Assembly: GCF_000003815.2 (NCBI RefSeq)
Contig: NC_049980.1
Location: 11,892,650-11,956,649, forward strand
Source: Branchiostoma floridae
Taxonomy: Eukaryota > Chordata > Leptocardii > Amphioxiformes > Branchiostomatidae
DNA length: 64,000 nucleotides
Reading direction: 5' to 3'
Made by a program: the position numbers and the translations under genes. The number at the start of each line of letters is the position of its first letter. Within the stretch, counting starts at the first letter, position 1. This document shows positions 49,260-60,990 of this stretch, piece by piece. The notes beneath the pieces were generated by a model. That model saw nothing but the letters and a program-made list of their open reading frames with translations. It was not told where the DNA came from and ran no database searches.

Positions 49260-50500
49260 TTAGAGTTGTGATAATTCGTCCAGTGCCGCTACTTTTGTAC
49301 ATGTACAGACTATTTGTATTGACAGCCGAGTATACTATGTTTACGATAATAGTTTTCTTTGTTGTAACTCAAGGCTGTAGCAGGGCGTCTCTATTGAGAC
49401 AAACTTATTACGACTTTGTCCAAGTAAAGAGAAGAGAGAGACAACGCTCTCGTTCGAGTTCTGAATGCCACATTTCCTTCTGTAGTTTATCGCATCGGTA
49501 GATAGTGAGATTTTCTCATCAATAATTTCCCGCTTTGATTCCCTCACCTTAGAACACTTTGTACAAGATCTTAATTGCACAGCGGCACCTCAATTCAAAA
49601 CTGTTTACATGGATTTTGAAGTCTGATTCAATCCATCTTTCTGTCAGTCATACATACAGGCGACACGCCATAAACACCCAAAGGTCAGCTCTAACCGACC
49701 TTATTGTTCATCCACCAGAAGAAAAAATCACTCACAAAACTCGCCAACAAAAGGGCGACATCCTGACAACTACCCAGGGATTGTACCACCAATTATCCCT
49801 GTGCCATTTCCGTCAAAATTCCCGCCGTGTTCTTGTAAGTTGTTTTCTTTTCTGGCGCGGAGGGACTCATTACAACACGGCGCCGACATGGAACAAATCC
49901 CGTGCCGCCTTTGGTACAAGAATAACGTTGTATTGTGCAGGTATACCCCTGGGTTCTTCCCACCGCACGTGTTTTACAGATAGATCAAATGGTTGTCAGA
50001 CAAGGGAGATAGTCAAAGAGAGCTCTTGAGTGCCTTTCGTTAAGGGCGTAGGCGTTTATGGCCTTTTTATAGTGGTTTATAGTGTATAAATGTTTCAAGC
50101 ATCTCGGATGAGAGAACACTTAGAAACACATTTCTTCACAACGAAATGACGTCTTTTCTTGTAAATCAAAAAACGACAATAACTTACATCCTGTGCTGTT
50201 GAAACTTTGATGATTGCGAAACAAATAATAAGATACTTTTTACAACGATTTCAGATATTTTAAATTCAAGAAGATTACAAGTAAGTCCCTTTGTCGTGGA
50301 CACAGTTTTGATATTTTATACAAATTGTTCGTCTTGTACTTTCTATCTAGTGTTATTTATACAAAACGTTACATGTTGTATTTATTTTTATCGTTACCAT
50401 GACGACATGGTTGGCAGACGCTGACAGAAAATGTACGATTTGTACATGAGACAAAAGAGAATGTTTGTATATATTGTTAAATAAACTTGTGAGATGCCTT
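49260..50500 (+). other. Gcm 3' untranslated region and polyadenylation signal
   Basis: There is no coding sequence after the stop. The first canonical AATAAA is at 50480-50485 (GTTAAATAAACTTGTGAG), giving a 3' UTR of about 1.25 kb. Earlier cleavage cannot be excluded. Confidence 0.5.
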
Positions 50501-51843
50501 ACTTATATATCGATCCCCATGTATTGCTTATGTACAGCGACTACAATTCGTACAGTCAACATTAGTATCCTGTCAGATGAATCATATATCTCTATCTTAA
50601 TTTATAATTCATTAAGCATAAGCTTGCATGATTGATGGCCACTTTGTTCGCAGATCACGAAAATGCATAGGTGAAAACAGACACTTGATTTCTTGTATGT
50701 GGCACAGGGCATAATGCCTAGTATTAGTCGGAGTCACAGTATATGAAAGTGAGTTAGATACCGACAATTACCGAGGTTACATCTAGCTTCTGTACAATGT
50801 AGCAGTGTTGTTGAACTTATCTATTTCGAATTCCCCTGCTCTTAAGTAGCGTCCAGCGATAGCTTGTTATATTACAGTACAATGCATCATTGTGATAATA
50901 TTACATGTACATGTTCTTGCTAGTGCAATGATTCTTTTGTTAGTATGAAAGAGGTGCGTCCGTATGCTGTTAGATATCTTTATGTTTGGACTGTCTAGCA
51001 GGAATATAATTTTGTACATGGTGTTGTAGTCAATTGACAGGGACCGAACGTCATTAAAGTCTATAGTTCATCAAACAAGATCCGTTGTGATTTGTCTTCA
51101 TGTTGTGTTTAAAGGTTTGTTTGACTTTTTGTCAACATACTTTTAGAATATAGATGTATGCTTCTAGTAGTTTATTTGTGAACGGTACATAGCGGCACAT
51201 CACAGCAGATTATGAAAACCCGCTCAACTTCCGTCAGAGACAAGAAAATATCATGTATTATGCTGTTATAATGATACCTTACCCCTGGCTCGGGGCAGTG
51301 TGTGTAGAGGCGTGATATGGCGATGACCTGTTGGTTTGGTGAGGCTGGCCAGTCGCCTAGCTTATTACACACACCCTTCCGCCCCGAGACTGCGACCACT
51401 GCACGACTAAAGATTTAACAGATCACTCGACAAATTTTATAGATACATAACGGATTTGTTACGTTGTGTGTGCTTTATTGCATTTCAAATCAATTTCTAT
51501 CAACGAAATCAAGGGTCACACGAATCCAATTTTTGGTCGCTGTATGGTTGTTCAGCTGTGAGCGTCTAGAGGACACAGCAACAGAAAACGGTTTATTAAC
51601 AGATTATCATCCGCAATACAGCAGAGTAAAGATGGGTCCGACTCTTACGATAGCAAGTTGCTTTTGCCATGTAAAAATCTGATGATGAGGGTCGATGAGA
51701 CAAAACGCCAGGACACAATTTCAGAGGTGACCGAATAGTCTAAAGACTGACAGGAACAGGGGCATAGATCAGGCATAGGAATTCTACACAGTTTTCCTAT
51801 TGTTATTGTGTTAGTGGACATTCTTTAACTTATTGCGTCTCGC
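50501..51843. other. Intergenic DNA
   Basis: Nothing is recognised here beyond ATTAAA words near 51053 that could be an alternative Gcm transcript end. Confidence 0.4.
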
Positions 51844-52017
51844 CACATTCCAAACCGGGGCCCGACTGGGCAGATTTCGAGAACATAAAAGACACCAAAC
51901 TACACAAGACTCAAAGAGAACAGTTGTGGGCATTATTGTGTATATTTTTAAGCAACGTTATACATTTCTATTTTAGTTTCCACAAACAGCCTGACCGGTC
52001 CCCAGTTTGGAAATTTG
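51844..52017. mobile_element. Inverted-repeat element (MITE-like), copy 2
   Basis: CATTCCAAACCGGGGCCCG at the left faces CGGTCCCCAGTTTGGAAAT at the right. The interior matches 3309-3492 base for base over several blocks (AAAAGACACCAAACTACACA, GTTTCCACAAACAGCC). Confidence 0.65.
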
Positions 52018-52618
52018 ACATTAGCCTTATAAAAGAAGCAATGATCCTCAAATAAAACACCTGTAAAGCATACACTGCAAAGTCATTCCAATGGTTCTAA
52101 CATAATATGTAAAATGTCGTATAGGATTTTTATAACTATAGAATGTAGGGATGAAGAGTCGACAATTTAGCTAGCCAGGAGCTGGGCCGGAACTGTGTTT
52201 ATGACACGGAATACTCGGATCAGCCGGGATATGAGGACAGATTACTTTACAGATACATTTTAGAGTTTCTGTGTCACAAGGACAAGCGGTGACCTTTTGT
52301 GGGGCTTAGTGTGTATAACAGTGGTGCAGAGTCGGGCCCAGGTGTGTGTTAACAACGAGGCGGAAAGATGCTACCAAAGCCTGAGACTTGTCTTACAATT
52401 GGGACGTTTGAAGCCTCCATATACGTGGCTCACCCGAGCGATCGACCTAAAGAGGCGTTTACCAGAACGGTTACTACTGATCTTCGTCTGAAATAAAGTG
52501 TTACTAAATATACACAGGTGCAGGTGGCACCTAAACTCCAGTGAAGTATAATACATCATAATACAAAAGTCTTCCGTTTCTACAACGTTAGATGTGACCA
52601 TTTTCCTACGCAGGAGGG

Positions 52619-52670
52619 GACCAAAGTCGTCTTGAAAGTCACCAAGAGGAGTTTCGTGACGACTTTGGTT
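52619..52670. repeat. Perfect 12-base inverted repeat
   Basis: ACCAAAGTCGTC and GACGACTTTGGT bound a 28-base centre that also contains GTCAC near one arm and GTGAC overlapping the other. It sits four bases before the target duplication of the next element. Confidence 0.5.
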
Positions 52671-52673
52671 CCC

Positions 52674-53495
52674 TTATACCCCCCTCACAATAGGCGCGAT
52701 TCGATCGGAAGACTAGTTTACGAACTCTGAATGACATTTTCGTGAGTAAGACGTCCGGTGTTCTCACGATCATCTTGCGATTTTTACGGATCGCCGGCAG
52801 TTTTCAGGAGTCTTACGACGGTCGCGGTGCAGCGAAACATGTTCTTAACATATGCGACTAGTCGAAGGAAATCTCCAAAATCGCACAGCTCGTTACCGAG
52901 TCGCAGATTGTGCGTACAAATCGTGCGTACCTTGCATGAGTATCGGTCAATAGTCTTGCGTCAATCCAACGATTGAAGACCGATAGGCGAGCAAAGACAT
53001 AGTTATTAATCATCGAGCGCAAATCGGATGGCGAACGCCCGTCAGTTGGGCAACGTTCGGGCGACGTTCGCCCGACTTCCGTTTGTTTACAAATATTGAA
53101 TTTCTGGGAATGTGAGGGTAATTCTAACATTGTGGCCGCTGTGGCAGTATGTAGGCTGGCTTTGTGACACACTTTCTTTTCTTGCGTCATTTCTATTATG
53201 CCCGCGCATTCCATTCAATGGTTAAAAAGATTACGACAACAAATTAAGCAACATTTATTGATCTCTTGCCTTTTTTGAGGAACGTTTTGCGTTACCTTGT
53301 CCGCGTGCAACAGGTCATGGGAGGTTCATTATCATAGATTTATTCACCGTCGATCTCACGAGCCTCGCGTATATGTGAGGGGGACAGTTTTGAGGCGAAA
53401 AATACGCAAGACCATCTTAAGATCTTAAAATCAGCCGACCTTCCTGCGATCGCGAAGAACGTCCGAAGATCGTATATAATGTGAGGGGGGTATTA
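52674..53495. mobile_element. Harbinger-like MITE with TTA target duplication
   Basis: The terminal repeats TACCCCCCTCACA (52677-52689) and TGTGAGGGGGGTA (53480-53492) are exact complements, flanked by TTA on both sides (52674-52676, 53493-53495). A 3-base TWA duplication is characteristic of PIF/Harbinger transposons. Inner similarity continues less well (CGATCGGAAGAC against GTCCGAAGATCG). The 816 bases contain no transposase, so the element is non-autonomous. Confidence 0.7.
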
Positions 53496-53499
53496 GCGC

Positions 53500-53740
53500 A
53501 GCTCGCAGGAGAATGGATGTGACCCGCTGTACGGAGTGGTCATATTTATCGAAGGATGTTGTGTAATTTTTATGCGGAAGAATTTATAAGCAGGCTGTGA
53601 CAGAATCAACCAGAGACAATGTCTTATGCGACATTGTTTGCAGGCCTTTTAATATGACAGCTACATTTTACATGACACATCTACGACTATCTGTGCAGGG
53701 ATACCCCCGTCTTACGACAATCGTACGACATACGTGACGG
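53500..53740 (-). repeat. Dispersed repeat family X, inverted copy 3
   Basis: The reverse complement reads TTGATTCTGTCACAGCCTGC and TAGTCGTAGATGTGTCATG in the order seen at 15500 and 42295. It begins directly after the Harbinger-like element, so the two may have a shared history. Confidence 0.4.
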
Positions 53741-55380
53741 GGTCTTCAACCATGACGTGACTTGCATGAATGCACATCCTGCTGATTGTGCACTTTATCA
53801 TAGGGTTCCATGTAGAATGTGAACCGTGAGAACTGCCATGTACATAATGGTAGGTAAGATCAGACGCATCGGACACGGTCTTGTCAAAAGGACGAACAAA
53901 AGTCGACAAAGTTACCGACAAAGCTTAAGTACATGTACAATCATCAACACCTGGGTGGAATTATTGTGGGAAGCAAGGAAGACAAGATTATATAGTATGA
54001 TATCCTATCTTTTGATGTATCTTTCATAGTCTCACGTTCCTTGAGGCAATTTTGAGGAACAAAGGGAAATATAGCAGGTCACAAAAGATGATGATAGCCG
54101 GTTTTGCGTCACGTTACAACCCACGGGACCTTTTGAGAAGCCCGTTTATGGGCTGGGCAAGGTGAAAAAGTTTCATTGGGTCACGATCTGTGTTCGGTAA
54201 AATAACAGACATCCACCAAAAACTTTGATGAAAGTGAAGGCTTAAAGCTTGGGTGTACCGGTGTCTCACTTACTACAGTGGATGCCGAATATCTGTATTG
54301 CGACTCCCCGGCATATGTGACAGTCCGGATGGAATAGCGGTAGTAACGTAGGGTATTCATATTGCTCATGATTAGGTCAGAGCGTCCGTCAGGACGAAAA
54401 GGACTGTGATGATGAGGAGGTATATTCCCATAGGACGACTTGATCAAACCAAATAGATGAGTTAGACACATACTTTAGAAGTTGTCTCGAAGCTCAAAAA
54501 ACGATACCCAACCTTGTATGGAACAGCTCTAATAAGCGATGGTTTACTTACACTTGTATCGTTTGCGGAATGTGTACAATGGCCAGATCAAAGAAAATGA
54601 TCTGAAATGGTTAACATTGTGAAACATTGATACTTTTTAAGGAATGCCAAGATTCCCAAAGAAGAAGGAAAACGCCAAGACGATATTATTACATCTAGAC
54701 AGGTTTGACAACCAAGGTAACAATTCCTCAAGCAACTGTATAAAATTTGGAATTCAATTCCAGATATTATCACAACTCCGCGCCAAACTTCCGCCGCTTC
54801 CGTCCTTCAGATATGTGCCTAGATCTAAACTTGTCCTTCACATTCTGTCCGCCATTTGACCCTTACATTGTCCTCTGTCTGCTACTCAGCGGTTAAGAAT
54901 TTGGCTTTATAAGTACTTGGGTGTGCCAACACTCAACGGCACTCAAAGTTCGTTTGTTCTGTTTAGAAAGACATGCTGAGTTTAAATGTTGTGGAATGAC
55001 TCAGAACACGCCCACGTGAGGAAAGCGTTACCTTTTATCGTGTCATCAGGTAAATGACAGCAGCCTTCGGCGTCTTTGATCGATGGGCTTTTTGTCCTAC
55101 AATGTACGGACTGAGTGCCATCTGGTGTGAATAGAAAGAAAATACACCAAAGCCCTACAACTGTCCTTTCTCATATCACCGATAAAGATAATTCAGCCAT
55201 TGATGATTAATAGGCGTTCGTTATTCATCGATGTGAAAGTAGCTGCATTGCTGGATAAAGCATGTTTAAGGCCGCGCCTTAAATTACAGCGTTTGTTGAC
55301 TACTTCATAATGTTCACCTCCAGGGTATGTAGCGACGTGTTAGCCCACACGGGACAGCCTACGGTACCTTATAATTACCA
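53741..55380. other. Intergenic DNA upstream of the TRIM-NHL gene
   Basis: No gene or repeat is recognised. Confidence 0.4.
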
Positions 55381-55387
55381 TATAAGT
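55381..55387 (+). promoter_or_regulatory. TATA-like box of the TRIM-NHL gene
   Basis: TATAAGT lies 94 bases before the start codon. About 30 bases downstream is CTGCAGTCC, a plausible initiator, which would give a leader of roughly 60 bases. Confidence 0.35.
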
Positions 55388-55474
55388 GGGCCAGAAACCG
55401 GTCAGGCAGCTGCAGTCCGTGTTAGAGCGCGTGGTCGATAACATAGAGAGGCAGAACAACAGAGAGAGAACAAC

Positions 55475-58400
55475 ATGGCGTCTTCACTGTTGTCTCAGAT
55501 CAGCGAGGACTTCTTGAAGTGCCAGATTTGTCACGACACGTTTAAGCGTCCCAAGGTGCTGTCCTGTCTCCACACCTTCTGTCTTCAGTGTCTGAAGAGC
55601 TACCTTAAGAAGAACCCGCGGGTCAGTATCAAGACGTTCCTCTGTCCGCTTTGTCGTCAGGAGACGGCGACGCCACCGACGGGCGCAGACGGTCTTAAGG
55701 ATAACTTCTTCGTCTCCAATCTTCTGGAGGCCCTGTCGACGCTGAAGACGTTCAAGGTGAAGGGGTTTGTGGCTTGTGGAGGCTGCAGCCGCTCCGCCAG
55801 CTCCCGCTGTATGGAGTGTGAGGACTTCCTGTGCGTCCACTGTCATGGCGTCCACGCCAAGCTGAAGGTGACGCGTGATCACACCGTGCTGTCAATCAGG
55901 GAGCTGAGCTCGGAGGGAGGCAGCGCACAGATCCGAGCCTACACCAAAGCCACCCTCTGTCCCGTACACGAAGGTGAGACCATGAGGTTCTACTGTGAGA
56001 CATGCCAGAAGCCCATTTGCCGCGACTGCACCGTCTTAGACCACAGCAAGCCCGACCACAAGTATGTTTACTTCAAGGATGCCCTGTCCTCACGGAAAGA
56101 CGAGATCCAAGATCTGCTCACATCCTGCAGGGGTATGGTAGAGGGCCTTGAAGAAACCAAGGAACGGCTTGAAAGCGAGGAAGGCGAACTACGTGAAACT
56201 AAGGAGGGAACGCTGAAGGATATAGAGGAATGGGTGGCTGGTCTGGTATTGGACACACAAAGGAAGAAAGAAGAACTTAAAGACCAAGTCGAAACAATCT
56301 ACAACGAGCAGCTCAAGGAACTGTCGGCGGCAAAAAGTAGAGTTGAAATGACTTTAAATGACATCGACAGTGGATGCGGTTTCTCGGAGAAGGTTCTAGA
56401 TATTGGAACAGACTTCGAGATTTTATCCATGCGCAACGAAATGGCAGCCAGGCTGTCAGATTTGACGAAGATGGAGCGTCCCAAAGTTGACCAAAACCGC
56501 TCAGGGCTGATTAAGTTCCGACCGTACGGAGGGATTGGAGAACTCGTCAAGCTGGGGGTCGGGGAGTTAGACTCCCGGACAGTTGGAGAACTTGTGGTGA
56601 AGTTCGGAGGATGGGGTCCGCAGCAGGGACAGTTCAAACACCCAGGCGGAGTCGCCGTGAGTTCAGCCGGGCACATCATCGTGGCAGACACCGGAAACCA
56701 CCGCATCCAGGTGTTCGACAGTCGCGGAGTCTTCTTACGCGCATTCGGCTTCTACGGATCGGCAGACGACGCCTTCAGTCACCCTCACGACGTCGCCATG
56801 ACAACAGACGACCGCATCCTGGTCACCGACAAGGGGAACAAGCTCGTCAAGCTGTTTACCCTCGAAGGGAAACTGATAGGAAAGATCGGTACCGGTAATC
56901 TGAAGGAGCCGACAGGAGTGGCGGTGTACAAACATGGCGGCGTGGCTGTGACTGACACCCGGGATGTGAAGACCTTCACACGAACAGGTGTCATGTCGGC
57001 TACCTGTACCAGTGACGATCCGGGATACTCGCACTACCTCTGCACAGATGACGAAGGCCGGGTGAGTACTAATTTCTTTTTCTGTCATACATTCCAACAT
57101 ATAGATGAATTCTATCACATTCAAGGATACGATAACCCTTATGGTGTGCAGATGGGTAAATACATGAGTAAAGAATGTTTAGATGTTTAGACTTGAGAAC
57201 CAGTAGAGTTATATAAACAAGACGTTAAACTCAACAAGTTGATTCATCATATGCATTTGCATTCACGTTTTTGTTAACTTGCTTGTATGCTTGTATAAAT
57301 GTGAAAGACCATAGAACGCTGCTGTAATTTTGCTACGTCAATATAGATTTCTGTCTTCGTGACTTTATACTCAAATACAATAATCAATTCCCTCGTCTCA
57401 CAAATAAAGTATCTCTGTTTACCACCCTGCCTACAACGCCGGATGGCTCCTTTAACGTAGCTATTTCTTCGACCAAGCTTTAGACTCACTTCGGTCAGCT
57501 TTTAGGCCACTTGATTCTGCCAACACTTGAACGTTGTCAGATGCTGAAGCCTTTAAGTATATACTTGGCGATTGGTCCCTTGGGTTCTTATTTGCGTTCA
57601 ACCATTCTTCTTTTTTATTTTGTTAACACGTAGCACACCGGATATCTGGACGATACCTCGACCTACTTTTTACCGAAAATTGCTACGTACAACGTGTAAT
57701 TACCACCTGTGTACACCAATAGACACAGCACTATAATTATACCTATTACTAAACCTTCCATGTATATAATTACCGATTGGAAACAACGCTAGAACTGTTT
57801 TATGACCGTGTTTTTGAGACAAAATAGTAGATGTCAAAAGTTATGATCTTAGAGCTAGAATGTAATTTTCTATGGTAGGTTATTTCTATTAATTCTCCGG
57901 AACTATGAGGCGTATGTTGAAGACTAGAACCGAATGACGAACGTTACTTTCTTTTCAAATAATGTGTTCCTGAAAGGACCGAAATCAGTCTTAATGTGAC
58001 TTTCTACAAACATTAGGAACTACCTTCGGGCANNNNNNNNNNNNNNNNNNNNNNNNNNNNNNNNNNNNNNNNNNNNNNNNNNNNNNNNNNNNNNNNNNNN
58101 NNNNNNNNNNNNNNNNNNNNNNNNNNNNNNNNNNNNNNNNNNNNNNNNNNNNNNNNNNNNNNNNNNNNNNNNNNNNNNNNNNNNNNNNTCGGAAAGGGAA
58201 GACTCTAATTATATAATGTGTTTCATGATTGTGTTAAGAAGTCTTTAACTACAGTAATTGTAAAAGATTGTGCCGTTCTTTAATGCAGACTCTCTTTTCG
58301 GGAACGGTTAAATAATTAGAAGGTAAGGGTCGCTATAATAGAGTATAAGAGGATCCTAATAAAAGAGGGCACGGTGGAACCATTGAAATTCCAGTCATCA

Positions 58401-59023
58401 GAGTCATTAGAATGCCTGGCACAAGAGCCATACCTATCATTTTAAAACATCATGATCAAATTTAAGAAATTGACTAACACTTGATGCAATGCTAGGAAAT
58501 TCAGTTTCTTAATCAAGATTATACTTGGTGTTGCGTTGCTGTAAATAAGTGAGAAACCAGCTTTTTAGATGTTGTTTCTCAATTTATCAGATCTGGATGT
58601 TAATAATAGGAATGGCAAATAATTCAGCAGTCTGTGCATTATGAAATGCTCATGGAGTTTCATCTCGCTTTTCAGGTCTACGTGTCTGACTTCACCAACG
58701 GGTTCATCAAAGTCCTGGACCAGCGGCACGGGCTGAAGTCTCAGTGGAGCGCAGGGTGGCAGGAGTTCCGCGGGGACGGCTGGGTGTTCCGGCAGAAGAG
58801 ACTGGCGGGGCCGGGCGGCATCTGTCTGGATAAGGCGCGCAACATCATCGTGGCTGATTACCATGGCAACAGTGTGGAGGTACTGGACGCGGTAGGCGTG
58901 TACAAGGCGACTGTAGCCAACGGACTGAACCATCCCGAGGGGGTGGCGCTGACTCCCCAGGGGCACGTGGTCGTGGTGGATAGTGGGAATAACTGTATTA
59001 GGGTGTACAAGTGTAGTTACTAA
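55475..59023 (+). CDS. TRIM-NHL protein, probable E3 ubiquitin ligase (two exons)
   Basis: A 644-residue tripartite-motif protein. Exons 55475-57061 and 58676-59023 join in phase 0 (GGCCGG|GTGAGT to TTCAG|GTCTAC); TAA is at 59021-59023. The start has an optimal context (AACATGG). The C3HC4 RING is at residues 16-60 (CQIC, CLHTFC, CPLC), B-box 1 at about 101-136, B-box 2 at about 162-195 (CPVH..CETC..CRDC..H), and a Glu/Lys-rich coiled coil at about 205-315. From about residue 378 there are six NHL repeats (for example HPGGVAVSSAGHIIVADTGN), enough for a closed six-bladed propeller. The last two and part of the fourth come from exon 2. The filamin-type Ig domain of TRIM2/3/71 is absent between coil and propeller. 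RING TRIMs transfer ubiquitin, and NHL propellers bind RNA or protein; the target here is unknown. The intron contains the assembly gap. Confidence 0.93.
58033..58188. other. Assembly gap (156 N)
   Basis: A run of N lies inside the TRIM-NHL intron. The flanking exons join in phase without it, so no coding sequence need be missing, but a small in-phase exon cannot be excluded. Confidence 1.
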
Positions 59024-59260
59024 GAACATAGTTTCCAGCGACTTGACTGAAAATTGTCTGAAATTTGCCTAAAAGCACCAAATTTTAGACACATGTAATC
59101 TAATGTATAATAATGCTAAATAGATCTAGATATGGAAATATATCAGTATTTGTTCATGATCTTTGGCAATTCTAACGAAAGATGTGCATTTTGGTGATGA
59201 TGTATGTGTGATGATACTTGAAGTAATTTTGATGAAATTTGGAATAAACCTGTAACTTAG
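59024..59260 (+). other. TRIM-NHL 3' untranslated region with AATAAA
   Basis: AATAAA is at 59243-59248 (TTGGAATAAACCTG), 220 bases after the stop codon. Confidence 0.55.
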
Positions 59261-59890
59261 CAATCGCTTGATAATACTGTACGTATACTGACAGTTGTGT
59301 AGGTTATTGAAAACACGCAAGACCTGTAACATCTAGTTGTAGTAATTGTTTTATTTTGGCCATTATTAGTTAAATGACATCTCAATCTAGTTGTCTGTGA
59401 CTTTGATATAGCATTCAGTTTATCACTTTTACCATAAGTTAGATAGTTAGATCCTTTAGTTAGATAAGCTATTCTAAAAAAAAAAAATTCCAGGCGCCAA
59501 TTACAGCAAACGCATAGCGAAGTTCTTGCAAAATGTAAACGTATACAACGGAACCTGTTATGGAGGTGTTGCCATCCGTCAGTTTAAGTACTAGTTTAAG
59601 CCTACAACGGTTACTGTTTCTTATCTAAGTGGTATGTGGTTTCTGTTTCAATTAAAATGTTGCTCAATGTAGATGCTGGTGCTAACAAAACGTTAAGTAT
59701 CGACGACGAAAAAGATTTAGTGGTGGTTAGTGGTGATAGAAGAAATAGTCCTTTCATATTCACCAAAAATATACAGGTACGTGCAAAATGAGTTGTTCGT
59801 AAACAGATCCAGTGTAAAATCAGGCAGCAAATACGCCAGACAGGCAATAGTGTACAGACTAAAACTTTACTTGTGGTGTCGCTCATTGCA
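59261..59890. other. Intergenic DNA
   Basis: Nothing is recognised apart from an A-run at about 59478-59489. Confidence 0.4.
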
Positions 59891-59891
59891 C

Positions 59892-60063
59892 TAACGCTAG
59901 TTCACCTTTATCCACAGGGTAACCGTGGTTTCAAATTGCAAAATATTTTTTTCTGAAATATTTCAATTTGAAACTATTGTCGGCCAACTTGACATTCCTA
60001 AATACCCAGTCTATCCCAACAACAGATATAGGTTACCTTGGGGATAAAGGTGAAATAGCGTTA
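59892..60063. mobile_element. Foldback MITE, intact copy
   Basis: TAACGCTAGTTCACCTTTAT (59892-59911) faces ATAAAGGTGAAATAGCGTTA (60044-60063), and the pairing continues through GGGTAACC/GGTTACC. The interior CAAATTG..CAATTTG is also palindromic. The right half matches 12587-12675 (GATATCCCTAAATACC against GACATTCCTAAATACC). Confidence 0.7.
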
Positions 60064-60925
60064 ATACAACATTAACATCTGGCTATCAACGTGCACAAAG
60101 CGGTGAGAATCAAATGTGATAACCTCCTGCTAAATACTAAGCAGAGTCTCTTATTCTGGTAGATTATGACTGATGTTGGAAGAGTTATTGAAATGCATGT
60201 GCGTCATACATTGTATGTTAAGATTTTTGAGATAATAAAGATCTAACGTTAATTAACAACGTGTCTTTTAATACATTTGTACTTCTTAAAACATACCAAA
60301 AGCCATGCAATATCTTATGACTGATGCAGTAGCAACTACCAACTTCTGTTTGTGCCAGTAGTTACGTTAACGCGTCACATAACCGACTGACGAGAACGCA
60401 CTATACAGTATAGCATGTTTGGAAATGTTGGTAACCGTTACGATTTTAATAGGAGGTGATGATACCTTGACCATCATCATCATCCGGCCATGCGCGGATG
60501 GCCATGACATTTATTGTTCGTGCTAGTTTATTGTCTTCATCGTTCTAGGTTATGCTCATCTTGTCTGTATGAAATGTTATTTTCCCTCTACTGATAAATT
60601 TTATCATCTTCAGTGACCTTTCTTGGTCCGTCCCAATGAAAAGGGCACAAAACCCATTTTCAACACTCCTGCTATGGGGCCTTTGATTCAAAATATTAAC
60701 ATAGGGGGCCTTGTCCCAGTCAAGACTCGGTTCGTTTAGAAACAAAACAAACTTGAGTTGAAAACGGCGAAGAAACGACAAAGGTGAGTCGACTGTCAGG
60801 CTTTCCAAGAATGTTGGCAAGTCTGATCACTTAGACTTTATTGCCAGGGTAATGATTTTGTATTCAGCGCATCTGTTTTTCATGGAATCGCCTTGTCCCG
60901 GTCAGAAATCTGAAATCGGTCACAA
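60064..60925. other. Intergenic DNA
   Basis: No gene or repeat is recognised. Confidence 0.4.
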
Positions 60926-60990
60926 GTCAAATTTTCGCGCCATTCAAAATAAACGCCATGTTGCGGAGTCAGCCATTTTTCATATAGGGG
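60926..60990 (+). promoter_or_regulatory. Candidate promoter of the SYCP2L-like gene (E2F and YY1-like sites)
   Basis: TTTTCGCGCC (60932-60941) is a strong E2F word. ACGCCATGTTG (60953-60963) and GCCATTTTT (60972-60980) resemble YY1 sites. A local GC rise (GGGGCGCGC) follows. It lies about 0.65 kb before the first coding exon. E2F-type sites are common in promoters of meiotic genes; the assignment is by position and motif only. Confidence 0.35.

Noticed and set aside
58565-59029. Minus-strand open frame of 154 codons.
   Set aside because: It is the antisense of the second TRIM-NHL exon, whose + strand shows clear NHL repeats.
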